Shown here one piece after another: positions 8,600 to 17,587 of a stretch of 64,000 nucleotides of DNA. How positions within the stretch are numbered: the first letter of the stretch is position 1; the number at the start of each line of letters is the position of its first letter. The notes beneath the pieces were generated by a model that searched no databases, was not told where the DNA came from, and was given only the letters and a program-made list of their open reading frames with translations. Source of the stretch: OCS116 cluster bacterium AG-435-F03 (GTDB lineage: Bacteria; Pseudomonadota; Alphaproteobacteria; MED-G09); assembly GCA_003212795.1 (NCBI GenBank), contig QCOV01000003.1, forward strand, positions 75,001-139,000. Direction: 5' to 3'. A program made the translations under genes and the position numbers.

Positions 8600-9658
8600 T
8601 TATCCAGCTAATTCAAATGTTTTTTCAACAGAGCTATCTTTATCAGAAAAATTGTTATTAATATGTCTTAAATTATTATAAAAGATTGTAGCAGCTTTAC
8701 TCCAAGAATATTTTTTTGAAAATTCTCTTATCTTCTCACCATTAAGACTATAACATTTTTCGATCGATTCCTTTAAGTTGTTTGATAAAAATCCAACGCT
8801 TTGAGATGTAATGATATCTTTTGGGCCAGTTACAGGAAAAGCTGCAACAGGAGTACCACTCGCTAAAGCTTCCAGAATAACTAAACCAAAAGTATCTGTA
8901 ACGGAAGGAAAAACAAAAACATCAGATGATGCATAATATTCTGCAAGTTCATTACCAAATTTGTATCCTAAAAAATGTGTATCTTTATATTGTGTTTTTA
9001 ATTCTTCTAGTTGAGGTCCATCACCAATTATAATTTTAGAACCTATTAAATCTAAGTCTAAAAAAAATTTAATCCCTTTTTCAATACTTACCCTTCCTAC
9101 ATATAAATGAATTGGCTTCTTAAATTGTTTTAAATCAATTTTTTTTTGTGGACTGAATAACTCTAAATCTACACCCCTCGTCCACATCGAAATATTATTA
9201 AATTCTCTTTTTTCAAGATCATTTTTTAAACTTTCGGTTGATACCATCATCCCGCTCGATTTTTTATGAAACCATCTCATATATTTATACCCCCATGAAG
9301 AGTTTATTGGGAATCTTGAACTTATAAATTCAGGAAATTTTGTATGATAACTGGTTGTATAGTGATAATTATTTTTATTTAGAAATCTCCTGGCAGATAT
9401 ACCTATTGGGCCCTCTGTTGCAATATGGATGTAATCTGGATTAAAATGTTTAAGTATTTTCTTTATTTTATTGCTAGATAGAAAAGTTAATTTAATTTCA
9501 GGATATGTAGGACAGGGAAGATTGAAATTTGTACAAGGATCAATAACTTTAACAATATGTCCGTCTTTTTGTAATTCACTGATAGTTTTTTCTAAGGTTA
9601 CTACAACACCATTAACCTGAGGATGCCAAGCATCAGTAAAGATAATTATTCTACTCAA
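8600..9658 (-). CDS. agt: Agt-like glycosyltransferase (phospholipid-remodelling glycolipid synthase)
   Basis: The 352-residue GT4-family (GT-B fold) glycosyltransferase begins IIIFTDAWHPQVNGVVVTLE and has the donor-binding region FPSVTDTFGLVILEALASGT (about 251-270). The family transfers a hexose from a nucleotide sugar, and the closest group I know (Agt) makes glycosyl-diacylglycerol that replaces phospholipids when phosphate is scarce. The four-base overlap (ATGA) with the upstream plcP-like gene, and the PHO box ahead of both, strongly favour that role. Motif reading alone would also allow a mannosyltransferase of cell-wall or lipid synthesis. It acts at the inner membrane. Confidence 0.82.
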   Translation of the reverse strand: MSRIIIFTDAWHPQVNGVVVTLEKTISELQKDGHIVKVIDPCTNFNLPCPTYPEIKLTFLSSNKIKKILKHFNPDYIHIATEGPIGISARRFLNKNNYHYTTSYHTKFPEFISSRFPINSSWGYKYMRWFHKKSSGMMVSTESLKNDLEKREFNNISMWTRGVDLELFSPQKKIDLKQFKKPIHLYVGRVSIEKGIKFFLDLDLIGSKIIIGDGPQLEELKTQYKDTHFLGYKFGNELAEYYASSDVFVFPSVTDTFGLVILEALASGTPVAAFPVTGPKDIITSQSVGFLSNNLKESIEKCYSLNGEKIREFSKKYSWSKAATIFYNNLRHINNNFSDKDSSVEKTFELAG

Positions 9659-10488
9659 ACTTCTTGCCCCAAACCCATAGTAACTTTATCTTTTATTTTA
9701 ATTTTTTCAGAGAGTATTGATTTATCTTTAATCCAATCAATTAATTCTAATTCGCCATCTAAATGCTCGACTAAGGCTGTGCATGACTCTACCCAATCTC
9801 CAGTATTTATATATAAAATATCTTCATACATTTTCATCTCAGCATGATGAACATGCCCACAAATCACACCATCTACACCTCTTTTTTTTCCATCTTGAAC
9901 AACTTTATTGCTAAAATCTGAAACAAACTGTACCGCTCTTTTGACCTTTAATTTTAGCCAAGCTGAAATTGACCAATAATTTAATCCGAATTTTGAGCGC
10001 CACCTATTTATTTTAGTATTAAGACCAAGAACAAAGACATAAAGCATATCTCCTATTGTTGCTATCCATGGAGCTTTAACGCAAATATCGTCATATATAT
10101 CACCATGAATTAATAAAAACTTTCTTCCATCAATAGATTCGTAAATTAATTCATTTTGAATATTTATTGATGAAAAATTACATTTATCAAATGACCTTAG
10201 GTCCTCATCATGATTCCCTGGAATATAAACTACATTAGTTCCTTCATTTGCTTTTTTTAGAATTATATCAACTACAATAGAATGCTTATTTGGCCAATAC
10301 CAAGATTTCTTTAATCTCCAACCATCAAAAATATCACCTAACAAATAAATATTTTCTGATTCTGTATTATTTAAGAAATCTATTAAATAATCAACTTTAC
10401 ACCCTCTAGTACCAAGATGAATATCAGAGATAAATATACTCTTATAATTTTTTTTTGTAGTTAGTTTTTCTTTTACAGATTTAAGCAT
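9655..10488 (-). CDS. plcP: PlcP-like metallophosphoesterase (phospholipase C type)
   Basis: The 277-residue calcineurin-like phosphoesterase has every metal motif: SDIHLG (21-26), GDIFDGW, GNHDED, LIHGDIYD and CGHVHHAEM. Such proteins are often labelled UDP-2,3-diacylglucosamine pyrophosphatase, but segments such as WRLKKSWYWPNKHS and NTGDWVESCTALVEH match the PlcP group, which removes phosphocholine or phosphoethanolamine head groups during phosphate starvation. The adjacent agt, the coupling overlap and the PHO box 40 bases upstream of the start all point the same way. The diacylglycerol made would be the acceptor for Agt. Confidence 0.84.
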   Translation of the reverse strand: MLKSVKEKLTTKKNYKSIFISDIHLGTRGCKVDYLIDFLNNTESENIYLLGDIFDGWRLKKSWYWPNKHSIVVDIILKKANEGTNVVYIPGNHDEDLRSFDKCNFSSINIQNELIYESIDGRKFLLIHGDIYDDICVKAPWIATIGDMLYVFVLGLNTKINRWRSKFGLNYWSISAWLKLKVKRAVQFVSDFSNKVVQDGKKRGVDGVICGHVHHAEMKMYEDILYINTGDWVESCTALVEHLDGELELIDWIKDKSILSEKIKIKDKVTMGLGQEV

Positions 10489-10527
10489 AACAAATTCTTT
10501 TTATAGAACTTTATTTGATCTGATTTC

Positions 10528-10545
10528 GTGACACTAGAATGACAG
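10528..10545 (-). promoter_or_regulatory. PHO box upstream of plcP-agt
   Basis: Read on the minus strand the site is CTGTCAT-TCTA-GTGTCAC: two 7-base half-sites at an 11-base period, as in the PhoB consensus CTGTCAT-N4-CTGTCAT (7/7 and 5/7 matches). It ends 39 bases before the plcP start. A weak -10 candidate, TCAAAT, follows after nine bases. This predicts PhoB activation under phosphate limitation. Confidence 0.78.
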
Positions 10546-10566
10546 TCTTATTAAAAATTTATAATT

Positions 10567-11736
10567 TTATATTTGTTTAAAATGTTTAGAGAGTTTTAGC
10601 CCTTGTTTCTGATAGTTAGAGCCTATTGACGATCCATAAGACCTTTCAGGTAGTTCTAGAAGCCTTTCATAAATCAATCTTCCAACAATTTGTGAATCCT
10701 CAAGGATGAATGGTACTTCCCAACTCCTAATTTCCAAAACAGCTTTAGACCCTTTACCTTCTGATGAATTGTGACCAAAACCTGGATCGAAAAAACCAGC
10801 ATAATGAACCCTGAATTCACCTACTGATGGTTTAAACGGCACCATTTCAGCAGCATGACTTGGAGGAATAGCAATAGATTCAGATGAAGATAAAATATAA
10901 AACTCTCCAGGATCAAGAATAATTCTTTGACCTTCAGTTGCAAAAACAGGATCCCAATACTTTTCCATATCATAGGCATCCTTTTTATCTATATCTATTA
11001 AACCAGCATGCCTCTTTGCTTTCCAGCCAACTATGTCTTCTGCAGCCTCTCCTTTTAGGTCAACAGATAATGCTAGGCCCTCAGATATATTAACCTTTCC
11101 ATCATAAACAATATTGTCTTCTGAGTGTAATCTCTTAAGCTCAGTATCAGAATTTGTTGGTCTTCCTCGCCTAAATCTCATTTGACTTAATCGTGAACCT
11201 TTTCTGACTATCACTGGGAAAGTTCGAGGTGAAATCTCAAGCCAAAGATGACCTTTATAACCATTTGGTATTTTGTCAAATTCATGAGTTCCATCACATA
11301 TTAATCTTGTAAAAACATCTATTCTTCCAGTAGAACTTTTAGGATTTGCAACAGCAATTATTCTTTCTGGAAGGGATAAAGCCTCCATTAATGGAACAAG
11401 ATATACGCAACCAGTCTCAAGAACGGCACCATCTGTAATATCAATTCTGTGTAGAGCAAAATCTTTTAATTTTCTATTCACAGAACCACCTGATGGTAAA
11501 AAACTTGCCCTAATTCTATATGCTGTATCTGCTAATCTTAAATCTAGGCTCGCAGGTTGAATTTGTTCATCATTTATTTCTCCTTGAGACCAAATTTCAC
11601 CATTTTCAATCATCGAGCGGATCATTTGACCCGGCAGCACTCCAGAAATCTGAGCTTTTTGTCCTGGTGCTCCATCAAAGTCACTAGTTGTCTCTTTTGT
11701 GTCAGGAAATAAATCTGGTATTTTCTTTTCTGCCAT
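10567..11736 (-). CDS. dcd: 2'-deoxycytidine 5'-triphosphate deaminase (long alphaproteobacterial form)
   Basis: The enzyme deaminates dCTP to dUTP for thymidylate synthesis. At 389 residues it is the double-domain form found in alphaproteobacteria, twice the size of E. coli Dcd. The motifs are QPASLDLRLADTAYRI (about 61-76), ANPKSSTGRIDVFTRLI (about 129-145) and GYKGHLWLEISPRTFPV in the N-terminal half. The trimeric dUTPase-like fold appears again in the C-terminal half, with AGFFDPGFGHN and AVLEIRSWEVPFILED. The ATG at 11736 gives MAEKKIPDLFPDTKE; the first 25 residues are probably flexible. Confidence 0.92.
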   Translation of the reverse strand: MAEKKIPDLFPDTKETTSDFDGAPGQKAQISGVLPGQMIRSMIENGEIWSQGEINDEQIQPASLDLRLADTAYRIRASFLPSGGSVNRKLKDFALHRIDITDGAVLETGCVYLVPLMEALSLPERIIAVANPKSSTGRIDVFTRLICDGTHEFDKIPNGYKGHLWLEISPRTFPVIVRKGSRLSQMRFRRGRPTNSDTELKRLHSEDNIVYDGKVNISEGLALSVDLKGEAAEDIVGWKAKRHAGLIDIDKKDAYDMEKYWDPVFATEGQRIILDPGEFYILSSSESIAIPPSHAAEMVPFKPSVGEFRVHYAGFFDPGFGHNSSEGKGSKAVLEIRSWEVPFILEDSQIVGRLIYERLLELPERSYGSSIGSNYQKQGLKLSKHFKQI

Positions 11737-11807
11737 CTTTTAAGCGATCCTAAAAAACTATATTAATTTAGTATATGAGTATAAAACATAATTAAAATAA
11801 TAATATA

Positions 11808-13265
11808 ATGAATATTGCAACAATTGATATAAGACCCGTTCTATCAGTCTTGGGATTTTTTCTCCTAGGATTGTCTGCCACTATGTTTGTTCCAGCAATA
11901 GTTGATCTGATCTATAATAATTCTGGATGGGATAATTTTGTTATCAGCTCAATTATTACTAGTTTTGTTGGATTAATGTTCTTTCTAGTATCAAGAGGGA
12001 ATAAAAGTGAATTAAATACAAAAAGTGCTTTTCTTCTTGTTACCTTAAGCTGGATTATTTTATCAATTTTCTCTTCTGTTCCTTTTCTTCTTTCAACGAA
12101 TGTTACAGGTATAACTAATGCATTTTTTGAGTCTGTATCAGGATTAACAACTACTGGCTCTACAATAATTGATGATATTGAAAGTACTTCAGAAGGTATA
12201 ATTGTTTGGAGAAGCCTTTTACAGTGGTTAGGCGGTATTGGTATAATTGTCAGTGCTATTTCTATTCTTCCTAGTCTTGGCGTCGGTGGTATGCAGTTGT
12301 TTAAATTGGAAAGCTCTGACTCGACAGAAAAACTAATGCCGAGAACAGCAAATTTAGCTACCGAAATAATTTTTTTATATATTTTATTAACATCAATATG
12401 TGCGACACTTTATTGGGTCTGCGGTCTATCTTTTTTCGACTCTGCAAATCATGCAATGACAACTATTGCTACAGGTGGCTTCTCATCTAATTCTCAATCA
12501 ATAGGGGGTTATAATAATTTCTCAATAGAATATGTTTGTATTCTTTTTATGATTCTCTCTAGCCTTCCATTTGTTCTTTATCTCAAAACACTTAGAGGTA
12601 AGCCTTTAGCGTTGATTAAAGATGAGCAAGTAACTGGTTTCTTTAAAACTTTATTCTTAGCAATCATTTTAATCGCAGTTTTTTTATTGGTTCAAAATAA
12701 TTTTGAATTACAGATTCCTCTTAGACAAATTATATTCAATGTTACATCAATTCTAACTGGCACTGGATACACTTCAACATCATATGATCAATGGGGAACT
12801 CCAGCAATTATCGTGTTTCTTGCTATTACATTTATTGGAGGCTGTGCAGGTTCAACTACTTGCGGGTTAAAGGTTTTCAGACTACAGGTCATATTAAAAA
12901 ATTCTGGTCAGGTTATGAATAAATTAATAAGCCCAAATCGTGTGACCAATCATAAATATAATGGCGAAAACTTAACTTTAGAAATCGTTGAATCTGTTAT
13001 GACATTTTTATTTATATTCTTCGTAACTTTCGTAATTATTTCATTTCTTCTCTCATTATCTGGTCTGGATATTTTAACATCAGTATCTGCAGCTGCTACA
13101 TCGATATCAAATGTTGGACCAGGGCTTGGAAATTTAATTGGACCAGCTTACAGCTTCGAAGAGATACCAGAATTTTCAAAGTGGGTTTTATCTTTTGGCA
13201 TGCTGGCTGGGAGATTAGAGTTTTTAACTTTTCTTGTTATTTTTAGTCGTTCTTTTTGGAAATAA
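11808..13265 (+). CDS. trkH: TrkH family potassium uptake protein
   Basis: This is the inner-membrane K+ channel subunit of the Trk system, 485 residues with about ten membrane helices. The four pore-loop filters are visible in order: SGLTTTGSTI (about 110), TIATGGFSSN (about 220), ILTGTGYTST (about 315) and SISNVGPGLG (about 430). The conserved GGIGIIV segment follows the first loop. No trkA (NAD-binding regulator) is adjacent. The gene is divergent from dcd across 71 AT-rich bases and convergent with argF across three bases. Confidence 0.94.
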   Translation: MNIATIDIRPVLSVLGFFLLGLSATMFVPAIVDLIYNNSGWDNFVISSIITSFVGLMFFLVSRGNKSELNTKSAFLLVTLSWIILSIFSSVPFLLSTNVTGITNAFFESVSGLTTTGSTIIDDIESTSEGIIVWRSLLQWLGGIGIIVSAISILPSLGVGGMQLFKLESSDSTEKLMPRTANLATEIIFLYILLTSICATLYWVCGLSFFDSANHAMTTIATGGFSSNSQSIGGYNNFSIEYVCILFMILSSLPFVLYLKTLRGKPLALIKDEQVTGFFKTLFLAIILIAVFLLVQNNFELQIPLRQIIFNVTSILTGTGYTSTSYDQWGTPAIIVFLAITFIGGCAGSTTCGLKVFRLQVILKNSGQVMNKLISPNRVTNHKYNGENLTLEIVESVMTFLFIFFVTFVIISFLLSLSGLDILTSVSAAATSISNVGPGLGNLIGPAYSFEEIPEFSKWVLSFGMLAGRLEFLTFLVIFSRSFWK

Positions 13266-13268
13266 AAC

Positions 13269-14186
13269 TTAACTCAAGCACCACCTAATAATACTTTTTT
13301 GTGCGTGAACCCTATTTTCTGCTTCATCCCAAACTACTGAATTGACTCCATCAATAACATCAGCGTCAACTTCCTCTCCTCTATGAGCAGGTAAACAATG
13401 AAGAAAAATTGCATCTGAAGATGCCATCGAGATTTTGTTAGAATCTACTTTATACGGTTCAAGAATTTTTCTTTTTTGATCATTATCATCTTCTCCCATA
13501 GAGAACCAAGTATCAGTAATTATACAATCACAATCTTTGGCAGCATCATTAGGATCTAGATCAGTAGTTATATTTGGAAAACCACTTACCAAATTATTAT
13601 CTACTGAATAATCTTTTGGTGAACATATTCTTAATTCAAAACCAATAATTTGTGCGGCATGTATCCAACTTGTTAACATATTATTTGCAGGACCAAACCA
13701 TACATAACTCTTATTTTCGATATCACCAATCTTCTCTTTAACTGTAATTAAATCAGCTAAAACTTGGCAGGGATGGGATTTATCGGTTAACCCGTTAATT
13801 ACAGGTATTGATGCATTTTTTGCAAAATTTTCTAAAGTCGAATGCTTATTTGTTCTTAACATTGCAATATCAACATATCTTGAAATGACTTTTGCAGTAT
13901 CATCAATTGTTTCTCCTCTACCTAATTGCATATCAGACATATTTGCATAAATAGTTTTCCCACCTAATTGATACATTGCTGTTTCAAATGAAAATCTTGT
14001 TCTTGTAGAAGGTTTTTCAAAAATTGTTGCTAGTATTTTATTTTTTGCGCATGCATCTTCATCAACAGATGCCATACCATTCTTCGATGACATGTTCTTT
14101 TTGTTTATTCCATCTTCAATTAAGAAAATAAGTTCATTCTTATTGAATTGGGTAAGATCAATGAAATCTTTTTTTGTTTCAGTCAT
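13269..14186 (-). CDS. argF: Ornithine carbamoyltransferase
   Basis: OTCase makes citrulline from ornithine and carbamoyl phosphate in arginine synthesis. The 305-residue protein carries the carbamoyl phosphate motif EKPSTRTRFSFE (about 57-68), the segment SHPCQVLADL (about 136-145), and the ornithine/catalytic motif HCLPAHRGEEVDADVI near residue 265. It begins 14 bases after argD on the same strand, so argD-argF is an operon. It ends three bases from the convergent trkH stop. Confidence 0.96.
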   Translation of the reverse strand: MTETKKDFIDLTQFNKNELIFLIEDGINKKNMSSKNGMASVDEDACAKNKILATIFEKPSTRTRFSFETAMYQLGGKTIYANMSDMQLGRGETIDDTAKVISRYVDIAMLRTNKHSTLENFAKNASIPVINGLTDKSHPCQVLADLITVKEKIGDIENKSYVWFGPANNMLTSWIHAAQIIGFELRICSPKDYSVDNNLVSGFPNITTDLDPNDAAKDCDCIITDTWFSMGEDDNDQKRKILEPYKVDSNKISMASSDAIFLHCLPAHRGEEVDADVIDGVNSVVWDEAENRVHAQKSIIRWCLS

Positions 14187-14200
14187 TTCTTATTATATTT

Positions 14201-15370
14201 CTATCTAGGTAAATTTTCTAGTGTGATATTTAGTAAGTTGAAAAACTCCTCAATATCATTTTTCTCAGTATTCAAAGGTGGTAACAATCTAATTATATTG
14301 TCAGCAGCTGGTACCAATAATAAACCATTATTTAAAGCGGTTTCGGCTATCAATGTATTTTCGACTTCACATTTTATACCAAGCATAAAACCTCTTCCTC
14401 TCACTGAAGTAATTTTATCCTTATGATTTTCTATAATGTCATTTATTCCCGCCAATAGGAATTCTGATAATGACTTAACATTTGAAAGGATTTTTTCTTC
14501 ATCAATAATTTCAAGAACTTTAAGCGCTACTGAACAAGCTAGCGGATTACCACCAAAAGTCGACCCATGAGAGCCATGGACCATTCCAGATGATGCATCT
14601 GTTGAAGCCAATATAGCTCCTATTGGAAAACCTGCTCCTAAACCTTTTGCAAGAGTAATTATATCTGGTTCAACTCCAGCCCATTCATGCGAGAAAAAAT
14701 CCCCAGTCCTTCCTAAACCACATTGAACCTGATCAAGAATCATTAATACGCCATGTTTACTTGTTAGATCTCTAATCATTTGTAAGTCTTCTTTTGGTGT
14801 GAGCCTTATTCCCCCCTCACCTTGTATTGGCTCAATAAGCACTGCAGCTGTCTTATTAGAGATCTTTTCTTCCAATTGTTGTTGGGATAGCTCTATATTT
14901 TCGAAACCAGAAGGAAGAGGTCCAAATCCTTCAGTATGTTTGGGATTTGCTCCAGCTGCTAAAGTAGCTAAAGTCCTTCCATGGAACGCATTCTTAAAAG
15001 TAATGATGTCTGTCCTATCTTTATCACCTTTTTCAAAATGATATTTCCTTGAGGTTTTAATTGCTCCTTCAACAGCTTCAGCTCCCGAATTACAAAAAAA
15101 TACTTTATCGGCAAAACTTATATCGCATAATTTTTTAGCTAATTTTTGCTGTTCCGGAATATGATATAAATTCGAAACATGCCAAACATTATCAATAGCC
15201 TCATGCATTACCTTTTTTATTTCTGGATGACCATGACCCAAAACATTTACGGCAATACCTGCTGCAAAATCTAAATACTTTCCACCATCATTATCGTACA
15301 ACCAAGAACCCTCGCCTTTCGAAAAAGATATTGGGTATCTCTTATATGTATCCATTAGATTTTCGATCAT
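14201..15370 (-). CDS. argD: Acetylornithine aminotransferase
   Basis: ArgD is a PLP enzyme that converts N-acetylglutamate semialdehyde to N-acetylornithine, and often also acts in lysine synthesis. The 389-residue class III aminotransferase shows FCNSGAEAVEGAIKTSRKYH, the PLP-binding LDQVQCGLGRTGDFF, and the Schiff-base lysine in TLAKGLGAGFPIGA around residue 242. The ATG at 15370 follows GAGGT at a short spacing. It is upstream partner of argF, 14 bases away. The direct neighbour argF favours arginine biosynthesis over related omega-aminotransferases. Confidence 0.94.
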   Translation of the reverse strand: MIENLMDTYKRYPISFSKGEGSWLYDNDGGKYLDFAAGIAVNVLGHGHPEIKKVMHEAIDNVWHVSNLYHIPEQQKLAKKLCDISFADKVFFCNSGAEAVEGAIKTSRKYHFEKGDKDRTDIITFKNAFHGRTLATLAAGANPKHTEGFGPLPSGFENIELSQQQLEEKISNKTAAVLIEPIQGEGGIRLTPKEDLQMIRDLTSKHGVLMILDQVQCGLGRTGDFFSHEWAGVEPDIITLAKGLGAGFPIGAILASTDASSGMVHGSHGSTFGGNPLACSVALKVLEIIDEEKILSNVKSLSEFLLAGINDIIENHKDKITSVRGRGFMLGIKCEVENTLIAETALNNGLLLVPAADNIIRLLPPLNTEKNDIEEFFNLLNITLENLPR

Positions 15371-15414
15371 GTGTACCTCAAACTAAAATTTTTAGCTTTC
15401 ATACTCTTTATTTT

Positions 15415-16227
15415 CTAAGTCTTCAACCTCCAACCGCTCTTAAGAAGGAAGTGACTTATTATAATCAAGATTAGATTCAGTATTGTCAGGAAGATAGCTC
15501 CAAAGATCAAATCGCCATCAGCATTACCAACAAAGCCATATCTGAAACCATCAATGACATAGAAAAATGGATTATACTCAATCAAATAAAGGGCAAATTC
15601 GGGCATTCTTTTAACTGAATAAAATGTTCCCGATAAAAAAGATAAAGGTACAATTATAAAATTTGTTATTGTCCCTAAATGGTCAAATTTCTCTGCCCAT
15701 ATACCTGTTATTATGCCTATTGATGAAAGCATAAGTGAACCAGAAATTAAGTAGAAGAATATTGCCCATATGTTTTCGAAGTTAAAATTTACAAAAAAGG
15801 ACATACAAAAAATTGCACCTAAAGCAACTATAACCCCTCTAGTTACTCCCCCTAATGAGATAGCAGTATTTAATTCTATCTCTCCTAAAGGAGGCAAAAG
15901 AATATCAACTATATTTCCTTGTATCTTTGAAATTAATAAAGATGAAGAAGTATGAGCGAAGGCTTGTTGAAGAACAGACATCATTATTAAACCTGGAGCT
16001 AAAAACTCAATGAATGGTGCACCATTTACATCTGGTCTCAAATCACCCAATGCAATAGTGAATATTGCCATAAAAAGAAGTGAAGTCGCTATTGGAGCTG
16101 CAATCGTTTGAAAAAAGATTTTAATAAACCTATAAACTTCTTTTTTGTATAAGGTCCATAACCCATACCAGTTTATACTGCCGGGAACTCTTGGCTCCCT
16201 CCAATGATAATTTTCATTTTCATCCAT
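15415..16227 (-). CDS. ABC-2 type transporter permease
   Basis: The 270-residue protein has six predicted membrane helices after a cytoplasmic N-terminus with the charged segment LYKKEVYRFIKIFFQT. It shows the ABC-2 permease signature region SGTFYSVKRMPEFALYLIEY-NPFFYVIDGFRYGF (about 205-240). Proteins like this export lipids, polysaccharide or drugs with a separate ATPase. No ATPase gene is next to it here, so the substrate is unknown. It lies 44 bases upstream of argD on the same strand. Confidence 0.88.
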   Translation of the reverse strand: MDENENYHWREPRVPGSINWYGLWTLYKKEVYRFIKIFFQTIAAPIATSLLFMAIFTIALGDLRPDVNGAPFIEFLAPGLIMMSVLQQAFAHTSSSLLISKIQGNIVDILLPPLGEIELNTAISLGGVTRGVIVALGAIFCMSFFVNFNFENIWAIFFYLISGSLMLSSIGIITGIWAEKFDHLGTITNFIIVPLSFLSGTFYSVKRMPEFALYLIEYNPFFYVIDGFRYGFVGNADGDLIFGAIFLTILNLILIIISHFLLKSGWRLKT

Positions 16228-16377
16228 TTTTCAACTTAATCTTTATAATAATAGAATATCAACATCTATATTAGCTGTATTTCCAAAAAAACAACAATTT
16301 TTAACTAAAATATAAATCTATATCTTGTGCCAAAGTTATTTTTAGCATACCATATATACTTAAAAAAAGGGTGAAAA

Positions 16378-16887
16378 ATGGCTTGGACGGATGATAGAGT
16401 AGAAATTCTTAAAAAATTATGGGCAGAAGGTTTAAGTGCTAGTCAAATTGCTAGAGAACTTGGTGATGTTACTAGAAATGCCGTTATTGGTAAGGTTCAT
16501 AGGTTAGGTTTAGCTGGTAGAGCTAGTCCTACAAAACCAAAAAGTAGGTTAAGGCATAGAGAACATATTGATTATGGAGAGTCTTCGTACCCTGGAAGCT
16601 CAAGATCAAGAATTAATGATAATGTTAAACCACTTGTTATGCCTGAGCCAGCAGTGACATCTGATGGTGAACCTATTAATATTTTATCCTTAAATGAAAA
16701 AGTATGTAAATGGCCTATTGGCGAACCTGGAGATGATGATTTCAGATTCTGCGGCAACCGCAAAGAAAATGGCTCTCCTTATTGCGCTGAACATACAAGA
16801 GTAGCTTATCAGCCGCTTGAAAAGAAAAAGAAGAAGAACAAACTTTTAAATAAGAGAATGCCCGCATCCAAAATTAATAATTTTTAA
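16378..16887 (+). CDS. gcrA: GcrA cell-cycle regulator
   Basis: GcrA is an alphaproteobacterial transcription factor that acts with sigma-70 at promoters carrying methylated GANTC sites. The 169-residue protein has the N-terminal helix-turn-helix MAWTDDRVEILKKLWAEGLS and NAVIGKVHRLGLAGRAS (about 34-50). The C-terminal conserved CKWPIGEPGDDDFRFCGN and YCAEH cysteine/histidine region is also present. The start follows AAAAAAAGGGTGAAAA. The 150-base upstream gap shows a possible promoter, TTGTGC with TACCAT 17 bases later. Its stop shares TTAA with phoB on the opposite strand. Confidence 0.95.
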   Translation: MAWTDDRVEILKKLWAEGLSASQIARELGDVTRNAVIGKVHRLGLAGRASPTKPKSRLRHREHIDYGESSYPGSSRSRINDNVKPLVMPEPAVTSDGEPINILSLNEKVCKWPIGEPGDDDFRFCGNRKENGSPYCAEHTRVAYQPLEKKKKKNKLLNKRMPASKINNF

Positions 16888-17576
16888 TTTTCTAGTGAAT
16901 AACCTGCAGATCTTACTGTTCTAATTGGATCTTTTGTTCCTTTAATACTAAGAGCCTTCCTAAGTCTTCCAATATGGACATCTACAGTTCTAATCTCAAC
17001 ATTTATATTATCAACTCCCCAAACATGATCTAGAAGCTGCTCTCTTGAAAATACTCTCCTAGGTTGCTTAATAAAACAGTTCAGTAATTTAAACTCAGTC
17101 GGTCCAATATCAATTTCCTTGCCGCTTCGTGTAACTTTATATTCTCTTAGATTAACGCTAATATCTCCAACATTAATCTCATCAGCATCGTTTGCATTTG
17201 ATCTTCTTAAAAGAGCTTTTATTCTTGCCATTAGTTCTGGAAATGAAAAAGGTTTTGTTAAATAATCATCTGCTCCGGTATCAAGCCCTCGAATTTTGTC
17301 ATTTTCATCTCCTAATGCAGTTAACATAATTATTGGCAAGGAGTTAAAGTCTGAATTCCCGCGTATTCGTCTACAAACCTCTATTCCTGAAAGTTTTGGA
17401 ATCATCCAATCCAAAATTACTAAATCAAATTTACTCTCTTTTAGTCTATCCATTGCTTGCTCCCCATCGGATGCAATTATAGATTTATAACCTACTTTAT
17501 TAAGATTATACTCTATTAACATTGAAAGATTTTCTTCATCTTCTACAACAAGAATTTTTTTATCTTCATTAGCCAT
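16884..17576 (-). CDS. phoB: Phosphate regulon response regulator PhoB
   Basis: PhoB is the OmpR-type activator of phosphate-starvation genes, binding PHO boxes when phosphorylated by PhoR. The 230-residue protein has the receiver domain with acidic pocket EDEEN, phospho-acceptor Asp in LVILDWMIPKLSG (about D55) and Lys in DYLTKPFSFPEL. The winged-helix domain contains EFKLLNCFIKQPRRVFSREQ and the DNA-contact segment NVEIRTVDVHIGRLRKAL, matching PhoB. It is the last gene of the porin-pst-phoU-phoB cluster and stops on a TTAA shared with gcrA. Confidence 0.96.
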   Translation of the reverse strand: MANEDKKILVVEDEENLSMLIEYNLNKVGYKSIIASDGEQAMDRLKESKFDLVILDWMIPKLSGIEVCRRIRGNSDFNSLPIIMLTALGDENDKIRGLDTGADDYLTKPFSFPELMARIKALLRRSNANDADEINVGDISVNLREYKVTRSGKEIDIGPTEFKLLNCFIKQPRRVFSREQLLDHVWGVDNINVEIRTVDVHIGRLRKALSIKGTKDPIRTVRSAGYSLEN

Positions 17577-17587
17577 ATTAAACTCTT

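Noticed and set aside
9655-10488. Lipid A enzyme LpxH (UDP-2,3-diacylglucosamine pyrophosphatase)
   Set aside because: The fold is the same, but the coupling to agt and the PHO box favour PlcP. Kept as the alternative in the feature entry.
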